A stretch of DNA of 64,000 nt from NCBI RefSeq assembly GCF_014656295.1, contig NZ_BNCD01000034.1:1-64000 (forward strand), given 5' to 3'. Numbering within the stretch: position 1 is the stretch's first letter; each line of letters opens with the position of its first letter. Origin of the DNA: Streptomyces sulfonofaciens (GTDB lineage Bacteria > Actinomycetota > Actinomycetes > Streptomycetales > Streptomycetaceae). Shown here piece by piece: positions 1-9,282 of the stretch. The notes below the pieces were generated by a model. It made no database searches and was not told where the DNA came from. It was given only the letters and a program-made list of their open reading frames with translations. A program made the translations under genes and the position numbers.

Positions 1-66
1 CTAAGCCTTTCAGCGCCGATGGTACTGCAGGGGGGACCCTGTGGGAGAGTAGGACGCCGCCGAACT
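1..66 (+). rRNA. rrf: 5S ribosomal RNA, 3' part
   Basis: The window opens inside a 5S rRNA gene. The stretch from the CTAAGCC block through GGGGGGACCCTGTGGGAGAG to the CGCCGCCGAAC end matches the 3' half of actinobacterial 5S rRNA as I remember it. The 5' half, and presumably the 16S and 23S genes, lie to the left. The exact mature 3' end (about 62-68) is estimated. Confidence 0.93.
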
Positions 67-73
67 CCTTTTG

Positions 74-125
74 AAAGGGAGCCTTTATACCGGATCGACG
101 ATCCGGTATAAAGGCTCCCTTTTTG
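74..125 (+). terminator. Intrinsic terminator of the rRNA operon
   Basis: A perfect 23-bp inverted repeat has arms at 74-96 and 100-122 with a 3-nt loop, and runs into T residues ending at about 124. It starts only a few bases after the 5S end and is one of the strongest hairpins in the window, as expected for an rRNA operon terminator. Confidence 0.93.
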
Positions 126-295
126 TTTGCCGCGCCCGGCCTGTGTGCTGGTCCCTGACGACGCCCCAAGGCGCTCCCCGCGGCCCCGTGCCTGTCCACA
201 TTCCACCCAAGACGGACCCTCCACACCACCTCGTCCCCTCTGACGGTAAGGTCAGGAGGCATCGTTGGCTCGTTTCACCCACAGGAGGCCCCCGG

Positions 296-904
296 GTGGA
301 GGTTCAAGAGACCCGCGTCCAGACGGACCGAGTCTTCACCATCCCGAACATCCTCAGCATGGCGCGCCTCGTAGGCGTGCCCGTGTTCCTGTGGCTGATC
401 CTCCGGCCGGAGTTCGGCGGCCCGACAAGCGACGGGTGGGCTCTGCTCATCCTGGCGTTCAGCGGTGTCACCGACTACCTCGACGGGAAACTGGCCCGCC
501 GCTGGAACCAGATCAGCAGCCTGGGGCGCCTCCTCGACCCCGCCGCGGACCGCCTCTACATTCTGTCGACATTGGCAGGACTCACCTGGCGGGACATTCT
601 TCCGCTCTGGTTGACGGCTGTACTGGTCGCACGCGAACTGGTGCTCCTGGTGATGGTCGGCATCCTCCGAAGGCACGGCTATCCACCACCCCAGGTGAAC
701 TTCCTGGGCAAAGCGGCCACGTTCAACCTGATGTACGCCTTCCCTCTGCTGTTGCTCAGTGACGGAAGCGGATGGATCGCGTCAACCGCGACCGTCTTCG
801 GATGGGCGTTCGCGGGATGGGGTACAACCCTGTATTGGTGGGCAGGGATCCTGTACATGGTTCAGGTCCGCCGACTCGTCAGTGTGGACACCACGGCCGA
901 TTGA
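296..904 (+). CDS. CDP-alcohol phosphatidyltransferase, probable eukaryote-type cardiolipin synthase
   Basis: This 202-residue integral membrane enzyme carries the complete CDP-alcohol phosphotransferase signature D-x2-DG-x2-AR-x8-G-x3-D-x3-D (DYLDGKLAR, then GRLLDPAADR), about 45-75 residues in, followed by several hydrophobic segments. The GTG start at 296 is chosen because AGGAGG lies at 283-288; the reading frame opens further upstream but that part runs through the rRNA terminator. Its place directly before the mannose-1-P guanylyltransferase matches, from memory, SCO1389 of S. coelicolor, described as a eukaryote-like cardiolipin synthase joining CDP-diacylglycerol to phosphatidylglycerol. 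PgsA-type phosphatidylglycerolphosphate synthase is the alternative, because the motif is shared. Confidence 0.85.
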   Translation: MEVQETRVQTDRVFTIPNILSMARLVGVPVFLWLILRPEFGGPTSDGWALLILAFSGVTDYLDGKLARRWNQISSLGRLLDPAADRLYILSTLAGLTWRDILPLWLTAVLVARELVLLVMVGILRRHGYPPPQVNFLGKAATFNLMYAFPLLLLSDGSGWIASTATVFGWAFAGWGTTLYWWAGILYMVQVRRLVSVDTTAD

Positions 905-1018
905 TCCCGCCGGTTGGAGTCCGCCACGGCTCGAGATGGCCCGCACCTGATATGTGCGGGAGAATCAAGACGGGTGAAGTCGGCCAGACCGTCGTCTCTC
1001 AAGGAGGACGCTTCCGAC

Positions 1019-3514
1019 ATGAAGGCCGTCGTGATGGCCGGGGGTGCAGGCACTCGCCTTCGTCCCATGACCTCAAGCATGCCCAAGCCGCTCCTGCCGG
1101 TGGCCAACCGCCCGATCATGGAGCATGTGCTACGGCTGCTCAAAAGGCACGGGCTCAATGAGACCGTCGTCACAGTCCAGTTCCTGGCGTCGCTGGTCAA
1201 GAACTACTTCGGTGACGGCGACGAACTGGGCATGGAGCTCGCCTATGCCAATGAGGAGAAGCCTCTCGGTACCGCCGGCAGCGTGAAGAACGCGGAAGCC
1301 GCGCTCAAGGACGACGCCTTCCTCGTGATCTCGGGTGATGCGCTCACCGACTTTGATCTCACCGATCTCATCAATTTTCACAAGGAAAAAGGTGCACTGG
1401 TCACGGTGTGCCTCACGCGCGTACCGAATCCCCTGGAATTCGGCATCACCATCGTCGACGAAGACGGCAAGGTGGAACGCTTCCTGGAGAAACCGACCTG
1501 GGGCCAGGTCTTCTCCGACACGGTGAACACCGGAATCTATGTGATGGAACCGGAAGTGTTCGACTACGTGGAAGCCGATGTCTCCGTGGACTGGTCCGGC
1601 GACGTGTTCCCCCAACTGCTCAAGGAGGGCAAGCCCATCTACGGCTACGTCGCCGAGGGCTACTGGGAGGACGTCGGCACGCACGAGAGCTACGTCAAGG
1701 CCCAGGCCGACGTACTGGAGGGCAAGGTCGACGTCGAGCTCGACGGCTTCGAGATCTCGCCGGGCGTCTGGGTCGCCGAAGGAGCCGAGGTCCACCCCGA
1801 CGCCGTCCTCCGCGGGCCGCTCTACATCGGCGACTACGCCAAGGTGGAGGCCGGCGCCGAGATCCGGGAGCACACCGTCGTCGGCTCCAACGTCGTCGTC
1901 AAGAGCGGAGCCTTCCTCCACAAGGCGGTACTGCACGACAACGTGTACATCGGACCGCACAGCAACCTCCGCGGCTGCGTCGTCGGCAAGAACACCGACA
2001 TCATGCGTGCCGCCCGCATCGAGGACGGCGCCGTCATCGGCGATGAGTGCCTGGTCGGTGAGGAATCGATTGTCCAGGGCAACGTCCGCGTCTATCCGTT
2101 CAAGACCATCGAGGCCGGCGCCTTCGTCAACACCTCGGTCATCTGGGAGTCGCGCGGTCAGGCCCACCTGTTCGGGGCGCGCGGGGTGTCCGGCATCCTG
2201 AACGTCGAGATCACCCCGGAGCTCGCGGTGCGCCTGGCGGGCGCGTATGCGACGACGCTCAAGAAGGGCTCCACGGTCACCACGGCCCGCGACCACTCCC
2301 GCGGTGCCCGCGCGCTCAAACGCGCCGTGATCTCCGCCCTGCAGGCCAGCGCCATCGACGTGCGCGACCTGGAGAACGTGCCGCTTCCCGTGGCACGGCA
2401 GCAGACCGCGCGGGGCAGCGCGGGCGGCATCATGATCAGGACCTCGCCCGGTGTTCCCGACTCCGTCGACATCATGTTCTTCGACAGCCAGGGAGCGGAC
2501 CTCTCACAGGCCAGCCAGCGGAAACTCGACCGGGTCTACGCACGGCAGGAATACCGCAGGGCATTCCCCGGAGAGATCGGCGATCTGCACTTCCCCTCCA
2601 GCGTCTTCGACTCGTACACCGGTTCCCTGCTGCGGAACGTGGACATCTCGGGGATCGCCGAATCCGGTCTCAAAGTCGTCGTGGACGCCTCGAACGGTAG
2701 CGCCGGACTGGTACTGCCCAGCCTGCTGGGCAAACTCGGCGTCGACTCGCTGACCATCAACCCCGGCCTCGACGAGTCCCGTCCCACGGAGACCGCGCAG
2801 ACGCGCAGGGCCGGGCTGGTGCGGCTCGGTGAGATCGTGGCCTCCGCCGGCGCGGCCTTCGGCGTGCGCTTCGACCCGGTGGGCGAGCGGCTGTCCCTGG
2901 TCGACGAGAAGGGCCGGATCGTCGAGGACGACCGCGCCCTGCTGGTGATGCTGGATCTGGTGGCCGCCGAGCGACGCAGCGGACGGGTGGCTCTTCCGGT
3001 GACCACCACACGCATCGCGGAACAGGTCGCTGCCTACCACGGCACACAGGTCGAGTGGACGACCACCTCTCCCGACGACCTCACCCGCGTCGGCCGGGAC
3101 GACTCGACGATCTTCGGCGGCGACGGTCGCGGCGCGTTCATCGTGCCCGAGTTCAGCAGCGTCTTCGACGGCACGGCTGCGTTCGTACGGCTGATCGGCC
3201 TGGTCGCCCGCACCCAGCTCACCCTGAGTCAGATCGATGCCCGCATCCCGCGCGCGCATGTGCTGCAGCGCGACCTGGCGACGCCGTGGGCCGTGAAGGG
3301 GCTCGTCATGCGGCGGATCGTGGAGGCGGCAGGCGACCGCTTCGTCGACACCACGGACGGCGTACGGGTCGTGGAGGCCGACGGACGCTGGGTGATGGTG
3401 CTGCCCGATCCGGCGGAGGCGGTCACCCACCTGTGGGCGGAAGGCCCGGACGACGCTTCCGCGCAGGACCTGCTGGAGGAGTGGGCGGCGGTCGTGGACA
3501 GCGCGGGGCACTGA
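1019..3514 (+). CDS. Mannose-1-phosphate guanylyltransferase / phosphomutase fusion
   Basis: This is an 831-residue two-domain enzyme. The N-terminal nucleotidyltransferase opens with MKAVVMAGGAGTRLRPMT and is followed by left-handed beta-helix hexapeptide repeats (about residues 240-370, for example 'PGVWVAEGAEVHPDAVLRGP'). The C-terminal half (about 390-820) resembles the phosphoglucomutase/phosphomannomutase superfamily, but I do not see the usual phosphoserine loop (TASHNP), so mutase activity is doubtful. The likely product is GDP-mannose for glycans or protein mannosylation. The ATG at 1019 follows AAGGAGG at 1001-1007. The frame is open back to 914, but that part lacks the family's start. 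Confidence 0.88.
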   Translation: MKAVVMAGGAGTRLRPMTSSMPKPLLPVANRPIMEHVLRLLKRHGLNETVVTVQFLASLVKNYFGDGDELGMELAYANEEKPLGTAGSVKNAEAALKDDAFLVISGDALTDFDLTDLINFHKEKGALVTVCLTRVPNPLEFGITIVDEDGKVERFLEKPTWGQVFSDTVNTGIYVMEPEVFDYVEADVSVDWSGDVFPQLLKEGKPIYGYVAEGYWEDVGTHESYVKAQADVLEGKVDVELDGFEISPGVWVAEGAEVHPDAVLRGPLYIGDYAKVEAGAEIREHTVVGSNVVVKSGAFLHKAVLHDNVYIGPHSNLRGCVVGKNTDIMRAARIEDGAVIGDECLVGEESIVQGNVRVYPFKTIEAGAFVNTSVIWESRGQAHLFGARGVSGILNVEITPELAVRLAGAYATTLKKGSTVTTARDHSRGARALKRAVISALQASAIDVRDLENVPLPVARQQTARGSAGGIMIRTSPGVPDSVDIMFFDSQGADLSQASQRKLDRVYARQEYRRAFPGEIGDLHFPSSVFDSYTGSLLRNVDISGIAESGLKVVVDASNGSAGLVLPSLLGKLGVDSLTINPGLDESRPTETAQTRRAGLVRLGEIVASAGAAFGVRFDPVGERLSLVDEKGRIVEDDRALLVMLDLVAAERRSGRVALPVTTTRIAEQVAAYHGTQVEWTTTSPDDLTRVGRDDSTIFGGDGRGAFIVPEFSSVFDGTAAFVRLIGLVARTQLTLSQIDARIPRAHVLQRDLATPWAVKGLVMRRIVEAAGDRFVDTTDGVRVVEADGRWVMVLPDPAEAVTHLWAEGPDDASAQDLLEEWAAVVDSAGH

Positions 3515-3622
3515 CCGCTACGGTGCGCGCCGGGCGCTGCCCACCGTGCGCCGGGCAGCCTGCGGAGGCTGTCCGGCGCATTCGGTGGGGCCATTCGGAG
3601 GAAGCGGCCGCGACGTGCGACG

Positions 3623-4528
3623 ATGTGCGGCATGCCGCAGCACCCCGTTCGGAGTACACCGCCGTATCCTGCGCGCCCGGACGCCTCCATGTCGCTGCTC
3701 ACCAACGTCATGGACCACAGTCTCGACGAGGGATACGCCGAGGCGGCCCGGCGGCGCAGGGCCGGGACCGAGCCCGGTCTGCCGCGGGCGCTGCGCGGCA
3801 AGGTCGGGCTCGCCGCGGGTCTGGTGCTCGCCGCCGTCGTGGTGACGGTCGGGGCCGCACAGGCGAGGGTGGCGGCGCCGGTCGCCGCGAAGGAGCGCCA
3901 GGAGCTCATCGACCGCATCGACGCGGAGACCAAGGCGGCCGACAAGCTCGAAACGCAGGTCGACACCCTCCGTGACGAGGTGAGCGCGCGCCAGCGCGAG
4001 GCGCTGAAGAAGGACGGCGGGACCCGGGGCGATCTGGTGGAGCTGCTGTCCGGGGCCACGCAGACGCACGGCCCCGGGGTGAAACTCGTCGTCGACGACG
4101 CGAAGTCGGCGGACCAGGGCGGCGGAGGGCCCCGGGAGAGTGCAGGGTTCTCCGACACGGGACGGGTCCGCGACCGGGACATGCAGCGGGTCGTCAACGG
4201 TCTGTGGGAATCCGGTGCCGAGGCGATCTCGATCAACGGCCAGCGGCTGACGGCCCTGTCCGCGATCCGCGCCGCCGGTGACGCCGTGCTCGTCGACAAC
4301 AGACCGCTGGTGCCGCCGTACACGGTGCTCGCGGTGGGGGACGGAAAGAACCTGAGCACCCGCTTCCAGAACAGCGGGGACGGTCGGTACCTCCACGCCC
4401 TCCAGGACAACTTCGGCATCCGGACCGCCATCTCCGTCCAGGGCGACCTCCGTCTGCCCGCCGCACCCAGCGTCATCGTACGAACAGCCAAGCCAGGATC
4501 ACCGAGATCGGAGAAGGGCACATCGTGA
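3623..4528 (+). CDS. DUF881 membrane-anchored protein
   Basis: This protein of about 301 residues has a short cytoplasmic N-terminus, one membrane segment (LAAGLVLAAVVVTVGAA, about residues 62-80), a coiled coil (about 90-130, KERQELIDRIDAETKAADKL) and an extracytoplasmic DUF881 domain with typical 'GPGVKLVVDDA' and 'WESGAEAISINGQRL' blocks. No enzymatic role is known. It begins a three-gene unit DUF881-sbp-DUF881 with overlapping genes. The start is uncertain: ATG at 3623, 3632 or 3689. GGAGGAAG at 3598-3605 favours one of the first two, although the spacing is long. Confidence 0.82.
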   Translation: MCGMPQHPVRSTPPYPARPDASMSLLTNVMDHSLDEGYAEAARRRRAGTEPGLPRALRGKVGLAAGLVLAAVVVTVGAAQARVAAPVAAKERQELIDRIDAETKAADKLETQVDTLRDEVSARQREALKKDGGTRGDLVELLSGATQTHGPGVKLVVDDAKSADQGGGGPRESAGFSDTGRVRDRDMQRVVNGLWESGAEAISINGQRLTALSAIRAAGDAVLVDNRPLVPPYTVLAVGDGKNLSTRFQNSGDGRYLHALQDNFGIRTAISVQGDLRLPAAPSVIVRTAKPGSPRSEKGTS

Positions 4529-4857
4529 TCGCCGTACTGGGCCTCGTCGTGGGAGTCGTGGTGGGACTTTTGGTCAGGCCCGAGGTTCCCGCAGTGGTCG
4601 AGCCGTATCTTCCGATCGCCGTGGTCGCGGCGCTGGACGCCGTGTTCGGAGGACTGCGGGCGATGCTCGACGGGATTTTCGACGACAAGGTGTTCGTGGT
4701 GTCGTTCCTGTCCAACGTCGTCGTCGCGGCGCTGATCGTGTTCCTGGGCGACAAGCTCGGGGTCGGCGCACAGCTCTCCACCGGTGTTGTGGTGGTGCTC
4801 GGCATCCGCATCTTCTCCAACGCGGCCGCCATCCGTCGGCACGTGTTCAGGGCGTGA
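4525..4857 (+). CDS. sbp: Small basic protein (sbp, DUF1290)
   Basis: This 110-residue membrane protein has about three hydrophobic segments and the conserved core 'LDAVFGGLRAMLDGIFDDK', typical of the DUF1290/small basic protein family often found near division and cell-envelope genes. Its GTG start overlaps the TGA of the preceding DUF881 gene (GTGA, 4525-4528) and its stop overlaps the next start, so the three genes are probably translationally coupled. The molecular function is unknown. Confidence 0.88.
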   Translation: MIAVLGLVVGVVVGLLVRPEVPAVVEPYLPIAVVAALDAVFGGLRAMLDGIFDDKVFVVSFLSNVVVAALIVFLGDKLGVGAQLSTGVVVVLGIRIFSNAAAIRRHVFRA

Positions 4858-5873
4858 GGCCGATGAGTCCCGAGCGCACCCCCGGACACCACCTCCGCAA
4901 GGAACTGCCGGCCGAGGTGCCGGCCCCCGCGTCCGGCGACCGGCGTTCCGCCGGTGAGCGGGAGAGCGCCGAGAAGCGCACCGCGCCCGGCAACGGTGCG
5001 CAGCAGCGCGAGGGGCGGTCACGCACCGTACCCGGGCCGGCCGGGGAGGCGGGGCAGACGCCCGAGCCGGGGCCGGCGGGGCAGGGCTCGCCGGAGGACG
5101 GGCCGGCACAGCGCCCCCAAACGGACGGCGGCGACGAGCCGGGGGCGGCGGTGACGGGGCGGCAGCGGCTGGTGAAGTCGCTGTGGCCGCCGCGGGTGAG
5201 CAGGGCGCAACTCATCGTGGCCGTACTGCTGTGCGGACTCGGCTTCGGGCTCGCCATCCAGGTCGCCTCGACCAGTGACAACAGCGCACTGCGCGGCGCG
5301 CGCCAGGAAGATCTCGTACGCATCCTCGATGAACTCGGAGACCGTACACAACGTCTTCAAGATGAGAAGCAGAGCCTGGACGACCAGCGCACCGAGCTGG
5401 AGAACAGCTCGGACCAGGCCGAGGAGGCGCGCAGGCAGACGGCGGAGAAGGAGCGGCAACTCGGCATCCTGGCCGGCACCGTGGCGGCGCAGGGGCCCGG
5501 GATCACACTGACCGTCGACGACACGAAGGGGACGGTGGAGGCGGACATGCTGCTGGACACGATCCAGGAGCTGCGGGCGGCGGGCGCCGAGGCCATCCAG
5601 GTCAACGACGTGCGGATCGTGGTCAACAGCTATGTCACGGATCTGGACCACGGCGGTATCAGCGTGGACGGTCGCAAGATCGGAAAACCGTATCGTTTCA
5701 AGGTGATCGGCAAACCGGAGGATCTGGAGCCCGCGCTCAACATCCCCGGCGGCGTGGTGCAGACCCTGGAGAAAGAGCAGGCCACAGTGGCGGTGGAGCG
5801 TGCCAAGACTGTTGTCGTGGATGCCTTGCGACCGGCGAAGCGTCCTGACTACGCTCAGTCGTCCTCTCGGTGA
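4854..5873 (+). CDS. DUF881 membrane-anchored protein, second copy
   Basis: This DUF881 protein of about 339 residues has a long charged, Pro/Gly-rich N-terminal tail (about 1-100), one membrane segment (LIVAVLLCGLGFGLAIQV, about 115-135), a Glu/Gln-rich coiled coil (about 150-200) and a C-terminal DUF881 domain ('GPGITLTVDDTKG', 'ELRAAGAEAIQVNDVRIV'). GTG at 4854 overlaps the sbp stop; an in-frame ATG at 4863 is the alternative start. It is a paralogue of the gene at 3623 with a much longer cytoplasmic tail. Confidence 0.82.
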   Translation: MRPMSPERTPGHHLRKELPAEVPAPASGDRRSAGERESAEKRTAPGNGAQQREGRSRTVPGPAGEAGQTPEPGPAGQGSPEDGPAQRPQTDGGDEPGAAVTGRQRLVKSLWPPRVSRAQLIVAVLLCGLGFGLAIQVASTSDNSALRGARQEDLVRILDELGDRTQRLQDEKQSLDDQRTELENSSDQAEEARRQTAEKERQLGILAGTVAAQGPGITLTVDDTKGTVEADMLLDTIQELRAAGAEAIQVNDVRIVVNSYVTDLDHGGISVDGRKIGKPYRFKVIGKPEDLEPALNIPGGVVQTLEKEQATVAVERAKTVVVDALRPAKRPDYAQSSSR

Positions 5874-6072
5874 GAGAACGGTGCATGGGGGCTGCTGACC
5901 GGGGGCAGGAGGATGCGGGGGGTCGGCGCATCGAAGAAGTGAAGTGTGGTGGAAACTGTCTGGTGCATACGGACGTTGTGAGGGTGTCTGTAGCGCCGAC
6001 GTACGCCGGTGTGTGCAGTGAGGTTTGGTCCTGCCCCACGGGCGGGTCTGTATCGGTCAAGGGGAATCGCCC

Positions 6073-6906
6073 GTGAAGTTGTTTGCGAAGTTGTTCGGCA
6101 AGACCGCACGAGAGGGCGGTGGCGGTGCCACCTCCCGGCGTCGTGCACGCTCTGGGGAGGCGGGGGGGCAGGAGGCCGAGCGGCCGCTGTTCCGTGATCA
6201 GCTCGCTGCTCCAGGTGGTGACATTTCGGGCGAGCGGGGCGGGGCTTCTGTTGACCCTGGCGCATCAGGCCGCATAGGTTTCGGGGAATCGTCAGCCTCA
6301 CGTGCGGGTGGAGGGTTTGCACCCGGCCCGTCCGGGGCTCCCGCGGGGCAGCCACGGCAGGAGGACCCCTCGATGTCGTCCCTGGTGTGTACGAGGTGCG
6401 GAAACCGCAACGCGGAGGCCAGCCGCTTCTGCTCCAACTGCGGTGCGCCGCTCAGGAGCGGCGCCGGCGAGCGTCCGTCCGAGACGACCTCCACGATCTC
6501 CATCTCCGGCCTTGAGGCATACGAGGCCGAGGCCACCGGCCAGACGCCGTCCCCTGCGCTGTCCTCCGAGGCCCAGGCCGCGGTGGATGCACTGCCGGTG
6601 GGCTCGGCCCTGCTGATCGTGCGCCGCGGCCCGAACTCGGGCAGCCGCTTCCTGCTGGACGGCGAGCTGACCACGGCCGGCCGTCACCCGCAGAGCGACA
6701 TCTTCCTCGACGACGTGACGGTCTCGCGTCGCCACGTCGAGTTCCGCCGCGGCGCGGACGGCTCCTTCACGGTCGCCGACGTGGGCTCGCTGAACGGCAC
6801 CTACGTCAACCGTGAGCGGATCGAGTCGGCTCCGCTCTCGAACGGTGACGAGGTGCAGATCGGCAAGTACCGCCTGGTCTTCTACGCGAGCCAGCGAGGC
6901 GTCTGA
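6073..6906 (+). CDS. FHA-domain signalling protein with zinc ribbon (GarA/OdhI-like)
   Basis: This 277-residue protein has a disordered N-terminal third, a zinc ribbon at about 106-127 (CTRCGN..., CSNCGAPL), an ETTS phosphorylation motif at 137-140 of the kind used in GarA/OdhI, and a C-terminal FHA domain (GRHPQSDIFLDDVTVSRRHV, NGTYVNRERI). In mycobacteria and corynebacteria the homologue switches central nitrogen/TCA enzymes after Ser/Thr kinase phosphorylation. A similar role here is inferred. GTG 6073 has AAGGGGAA at 6059-6066. The ATG at residue 101 would give a GarA-length protein and cannot be excluded. The FtsR-type gene follows 14 nt downstream, as in other actinobacteria. Confidence 0.87.
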   Translation: MKLFAKLFGKTAREGGGGATSRRRARSGEAGGQEAERPLFRDQLAAPGGDISGERGGASVDPGASGRIGFGESSASRAGGGFAPGPSGAPAGQPRQEDPSMSSLVCTRCGNRNAEASRFCSNCGAPLRSGAGERPSETTSTISISGLEAYEAEATGQTPSPALSSEAQAAVDALPVGSALLIVRRGPNSGSRFLLDGELTTAGRHPQSDIFLDDVTVSRRHVEFRRGADGSFTVADVGSLNGTYVNRERIESAPLSNGDEVQIGKYRLVFYASQRGV

Positions 6907-6920
6907 CCGTAGGAAGGTCC

Positions 6921-7694
6921 ATGCTGCAACCATCGGGCGGCGGCACCGGGGACGGTGCCGCCGCCGCGAACGACCGCCCGATGAGCATCGGGGCCGTGCT
7001 GAAGGTGCTGCGGGAGGAGTTCCCGGAGGTCACCATCTCCAAGATCCGCTTCTTGGAGTCGGAGGGGCTGATCGATCCCCAGCGCACACCCTCGGGCTAC
7101 CGGAAGTTCAGCAGTGCGGACGTCCGGCGCCTGGGCCACGTGCTGAGGATGCAGCGCGACCACTACATGCCGCTCAAGGTGATCAGGACGCACCTGGACG
7201 CCCTGGAGCGCGGTGAGCCTGTGCTGGCCTCGTTAGGAGGCCGCCAAGACGACCAGACGGGCGGCGGGCCCCTTTCCGGGGTGTTTGCGCCCTACGAGCC
7301 CTACGGGGGCGCTGAGGCGCCGACAGCGGCCCGTGTCGGCCGCTCCGAGCTGCTGGCCGCGGCCGGGATCGAGGAGCGCGACCTCGAGGAGTGGGAGTCG
7401 TACGGACTGCTCGCCCCACTGCCGGACGGCGGCTACGACGCCGGCGCGGTGACCGTGGCCGCCCTGGTGGGCGAGCTGGGGCAGTTCGGTATCGAACCAC
7501 GGCACCTCAGGGCGGTGAAGGCGTCCGCCGACCGGGCGGCCGGCCTGGTCGACCAGGTCGTGGCCCCGCTGCGGCGCCACAGGAACCCGCAGACCAGGGC
7601 CCACGCCGAGGCCCGCACCAAGGAACTCGCCGGGCTCACCGTGCGCCTGCACGCGGCGCTCGTACAGGGCGCCCTCGGTGTGCGTCTGCCCTGA
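6921..7694 (+). CDS. ftsR: MerR-family regulator, FtsR-like
   Basis: This 257-residue protein has a MerR winged HTH (about residues 21-95: MSIGAVLKVLREEFPEVTIS, 'RFLESEGLIDPQRTPSGYRKF') and a second predicted helical/MerR-like half ('LEEWESYGLLAPLPDGGYDA'). Order after an OdhI/GarA-type FHA gene is that of FtsR, which activates ftsZ in Corynebacterium glutamicum; function here is by analogy. ATG 6921 follows GTAGGAAGG. Codon 105 is TTA (7233-7235), unusual for a core regulator in Streptomyces because it would need the bldA tRNA. Confidence 0.85.
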   Translation: MLQPSGGGTGDGAAAANDRPMSIGAVLKVLREEFPEVTISKIRFLESEGLIDPQRTPSGYRKFSSADVRRLGHVLRMQRDHYMPLKVIRTHLDALERGEPVLASLGGRQDDQTGGGPLSGVFAPYEPYGGAEAPTAARVGRSELLAAAGIEERDLEEWESYGLLAPLPDGGYDAGAVTVAALVGELGQFGIEPRHLRAVKASADRAAGLVDQVVAPLRRHRNPQTRAHAEARTKELAGLTVRLHAALVQGALGVRLP

Positions 7695-7779
7695 ATAGTG
7701 GGGTGTCTGCCCCGAATCATCTGGTGTGCGTCGGGTGCCCGACTACCCAAAGGTGGCAGGCACGGCCTAGGGTTGCTGT

Positions 7780-8253
7780 GTGAACGAGCTCGATGTCGTA
7801 GGTGTCCGGGTGGAGATGCCCTCCAACCAGCCGATCGTGCTCCTGCGTGAAGTGGGAGGCGACCGGTACCTCCCTATCTGGATCGGCCCAGGTGAGGCAA
7901 CGGCCATTGCCTTCGCCCAGCAGGGCATGGCTCCGGCCAGACCGCTGACGCACGACCTCTTCAAGGACGTGCTGGAGGCCGTCGGCCAGGAGCTCACGGA
8001 AGTGCGCATCACCGACCTGCGGGAAGGCGTCTTCTATGCGGAGCTCGTGTTCGCGAGCGGCGTGGAGGTCAGTGCGCGTCCGTCCGACGCCATAGCGCTG
8101 GCGCTGCGGACCGGCACGCCCATCTACGGCAGCGACGGTGTGCTGGACGACGCCGGCATCGCGATCCCGGACGAGCAGGAGGACGAGGTGGAGAAGTTCC
8201 GCGAGTTCCTCGACCAGATCTCGCCGGAGGACTTCGGCACCAACAGCCAGTGA
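7780..8253 (+). CDS. DUF151 bifunctional nuclease family protein
   Basis: This 157-residue protein spans the DUF151 (bifunctional nuclease) domain, with 'LPIWIGPGEATAIAFAQQG', 'TRPLTHDL'-type (here RPLTHDLFKDVL) and 'ARPSDAIALALRTGTPIY' blocks, followed by an acidic tail. Its role in actinobacteria is unknown; plant members were reported to have RNase/DNase activity. The GTG start has no clear Shine-Dalgarno. A TAGGGT box at 7768-7773 ends seven bases before it, so the transcript may be leaderless. Confidence 0.86.
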   Translation: MNELDVVGVRVEMPSNQPIVLLREVGGDRYLPIWIGPGEATAIAFAQQGMAPARPLTHDLFKDVLEAVGQELTEVRITDLREGVFYAELVFASGVEVSARPSDAIALALRTGTPIYGSDGVLDDAGIAIPDEQEDEVEKFREFLDQISPEDFGTNSQ

Positions 8254-8279
8254 CCGGCGGCGTCAGGTGACCCGCCGGT
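8253..8279 (+). terminator. Hairpin at the DUF151 gene stop
   Basis: Perfect 8-bp arms ACCGGCGG (8253-8260) and CCGCCGGT (8272-8279) flank an 11-nt loop and overlap the stop codon. There is no T tract, which is common for GC-rich terminators. Confidence 0.5.
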
Positions 8280-8352
8280 AGGCGGAATCCGAGCGCATTC
8301 GGCTAGCCTTTCCCCGCGGCGGAGCACGGGAAACCACTCCTGGGGTGATTAT

Positions 8353-8370
8353 CACTCGGCGTGCCGAGTG
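8353..8370. promoter_or_regulatory. 18-bp palindrome upstream of the second MerR gene
   Basis: CACTCGGC (8353-8360) and GCCGAGTG (8363-8370) form a dyad with a 2-bp centre, nine bases upstream of the -35 box at 8380. It lies in the only regulatory gap between the DUF151 gene and the MerR gene. It looks like an operator; the binding protein is unknown, and autoregulation by the MerR protein is one possibility. Confidence 0.5.
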
Positions 8371-8379
8371 TGGCGATCG

Positions 8380-8408
8380 TTGACGCACCCCTAGTGACTG
8401 CCTACCGT
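8380..8408 (+). promoter_or_regulatory. HrdB-type promoter of the second MerR gene
   Basis: TTGACG (8380-8385) and TACCGT (8403-8408) are separated by exactly 17 bp, close to the Streptomyces housekeeping consensus. Transcription would begin near 8415, about 24 nt before the GTG start at 8439. Confidence 0.7.
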
Positions 8409-8438
8409 CGACAGGGCAGGTCAAGGACGGAGGTCGGC

Positions 8439-9071
<633 letters not shown>

Positions 9072-9282
9072 GCCCACCGGGCCGCCGCGCGGTGCAAGCC
9101 CCACCGGGACCGCAGGCACCAGCGCGCACCGGCCCCACCGGCGCCCACCACACGCGCCCGGTACCACTGGACAGCCCGGTAGGCGGCCACGGCAGGCGGC
9201 CACGGCACGGGCCCACGACACCCGGCACACCAGGAGCGCCGTTCATCCCCCGATGTCAGTGCCGTAGGGCAGCATCGACGGT

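Noticed and set aside
71..295. N-terminal 75-codon extension of the phosphatidyltransferase frame
   Set aside because: It runs through the rRNA terminator and the non-coding leader; a GTG at 296 with AGGAGG is the credible start.
7701..7714. GGGG/CCCC hairpin as terminator after ftsR
   Set aside because: The stem is only four base pairs, too weak to claim.
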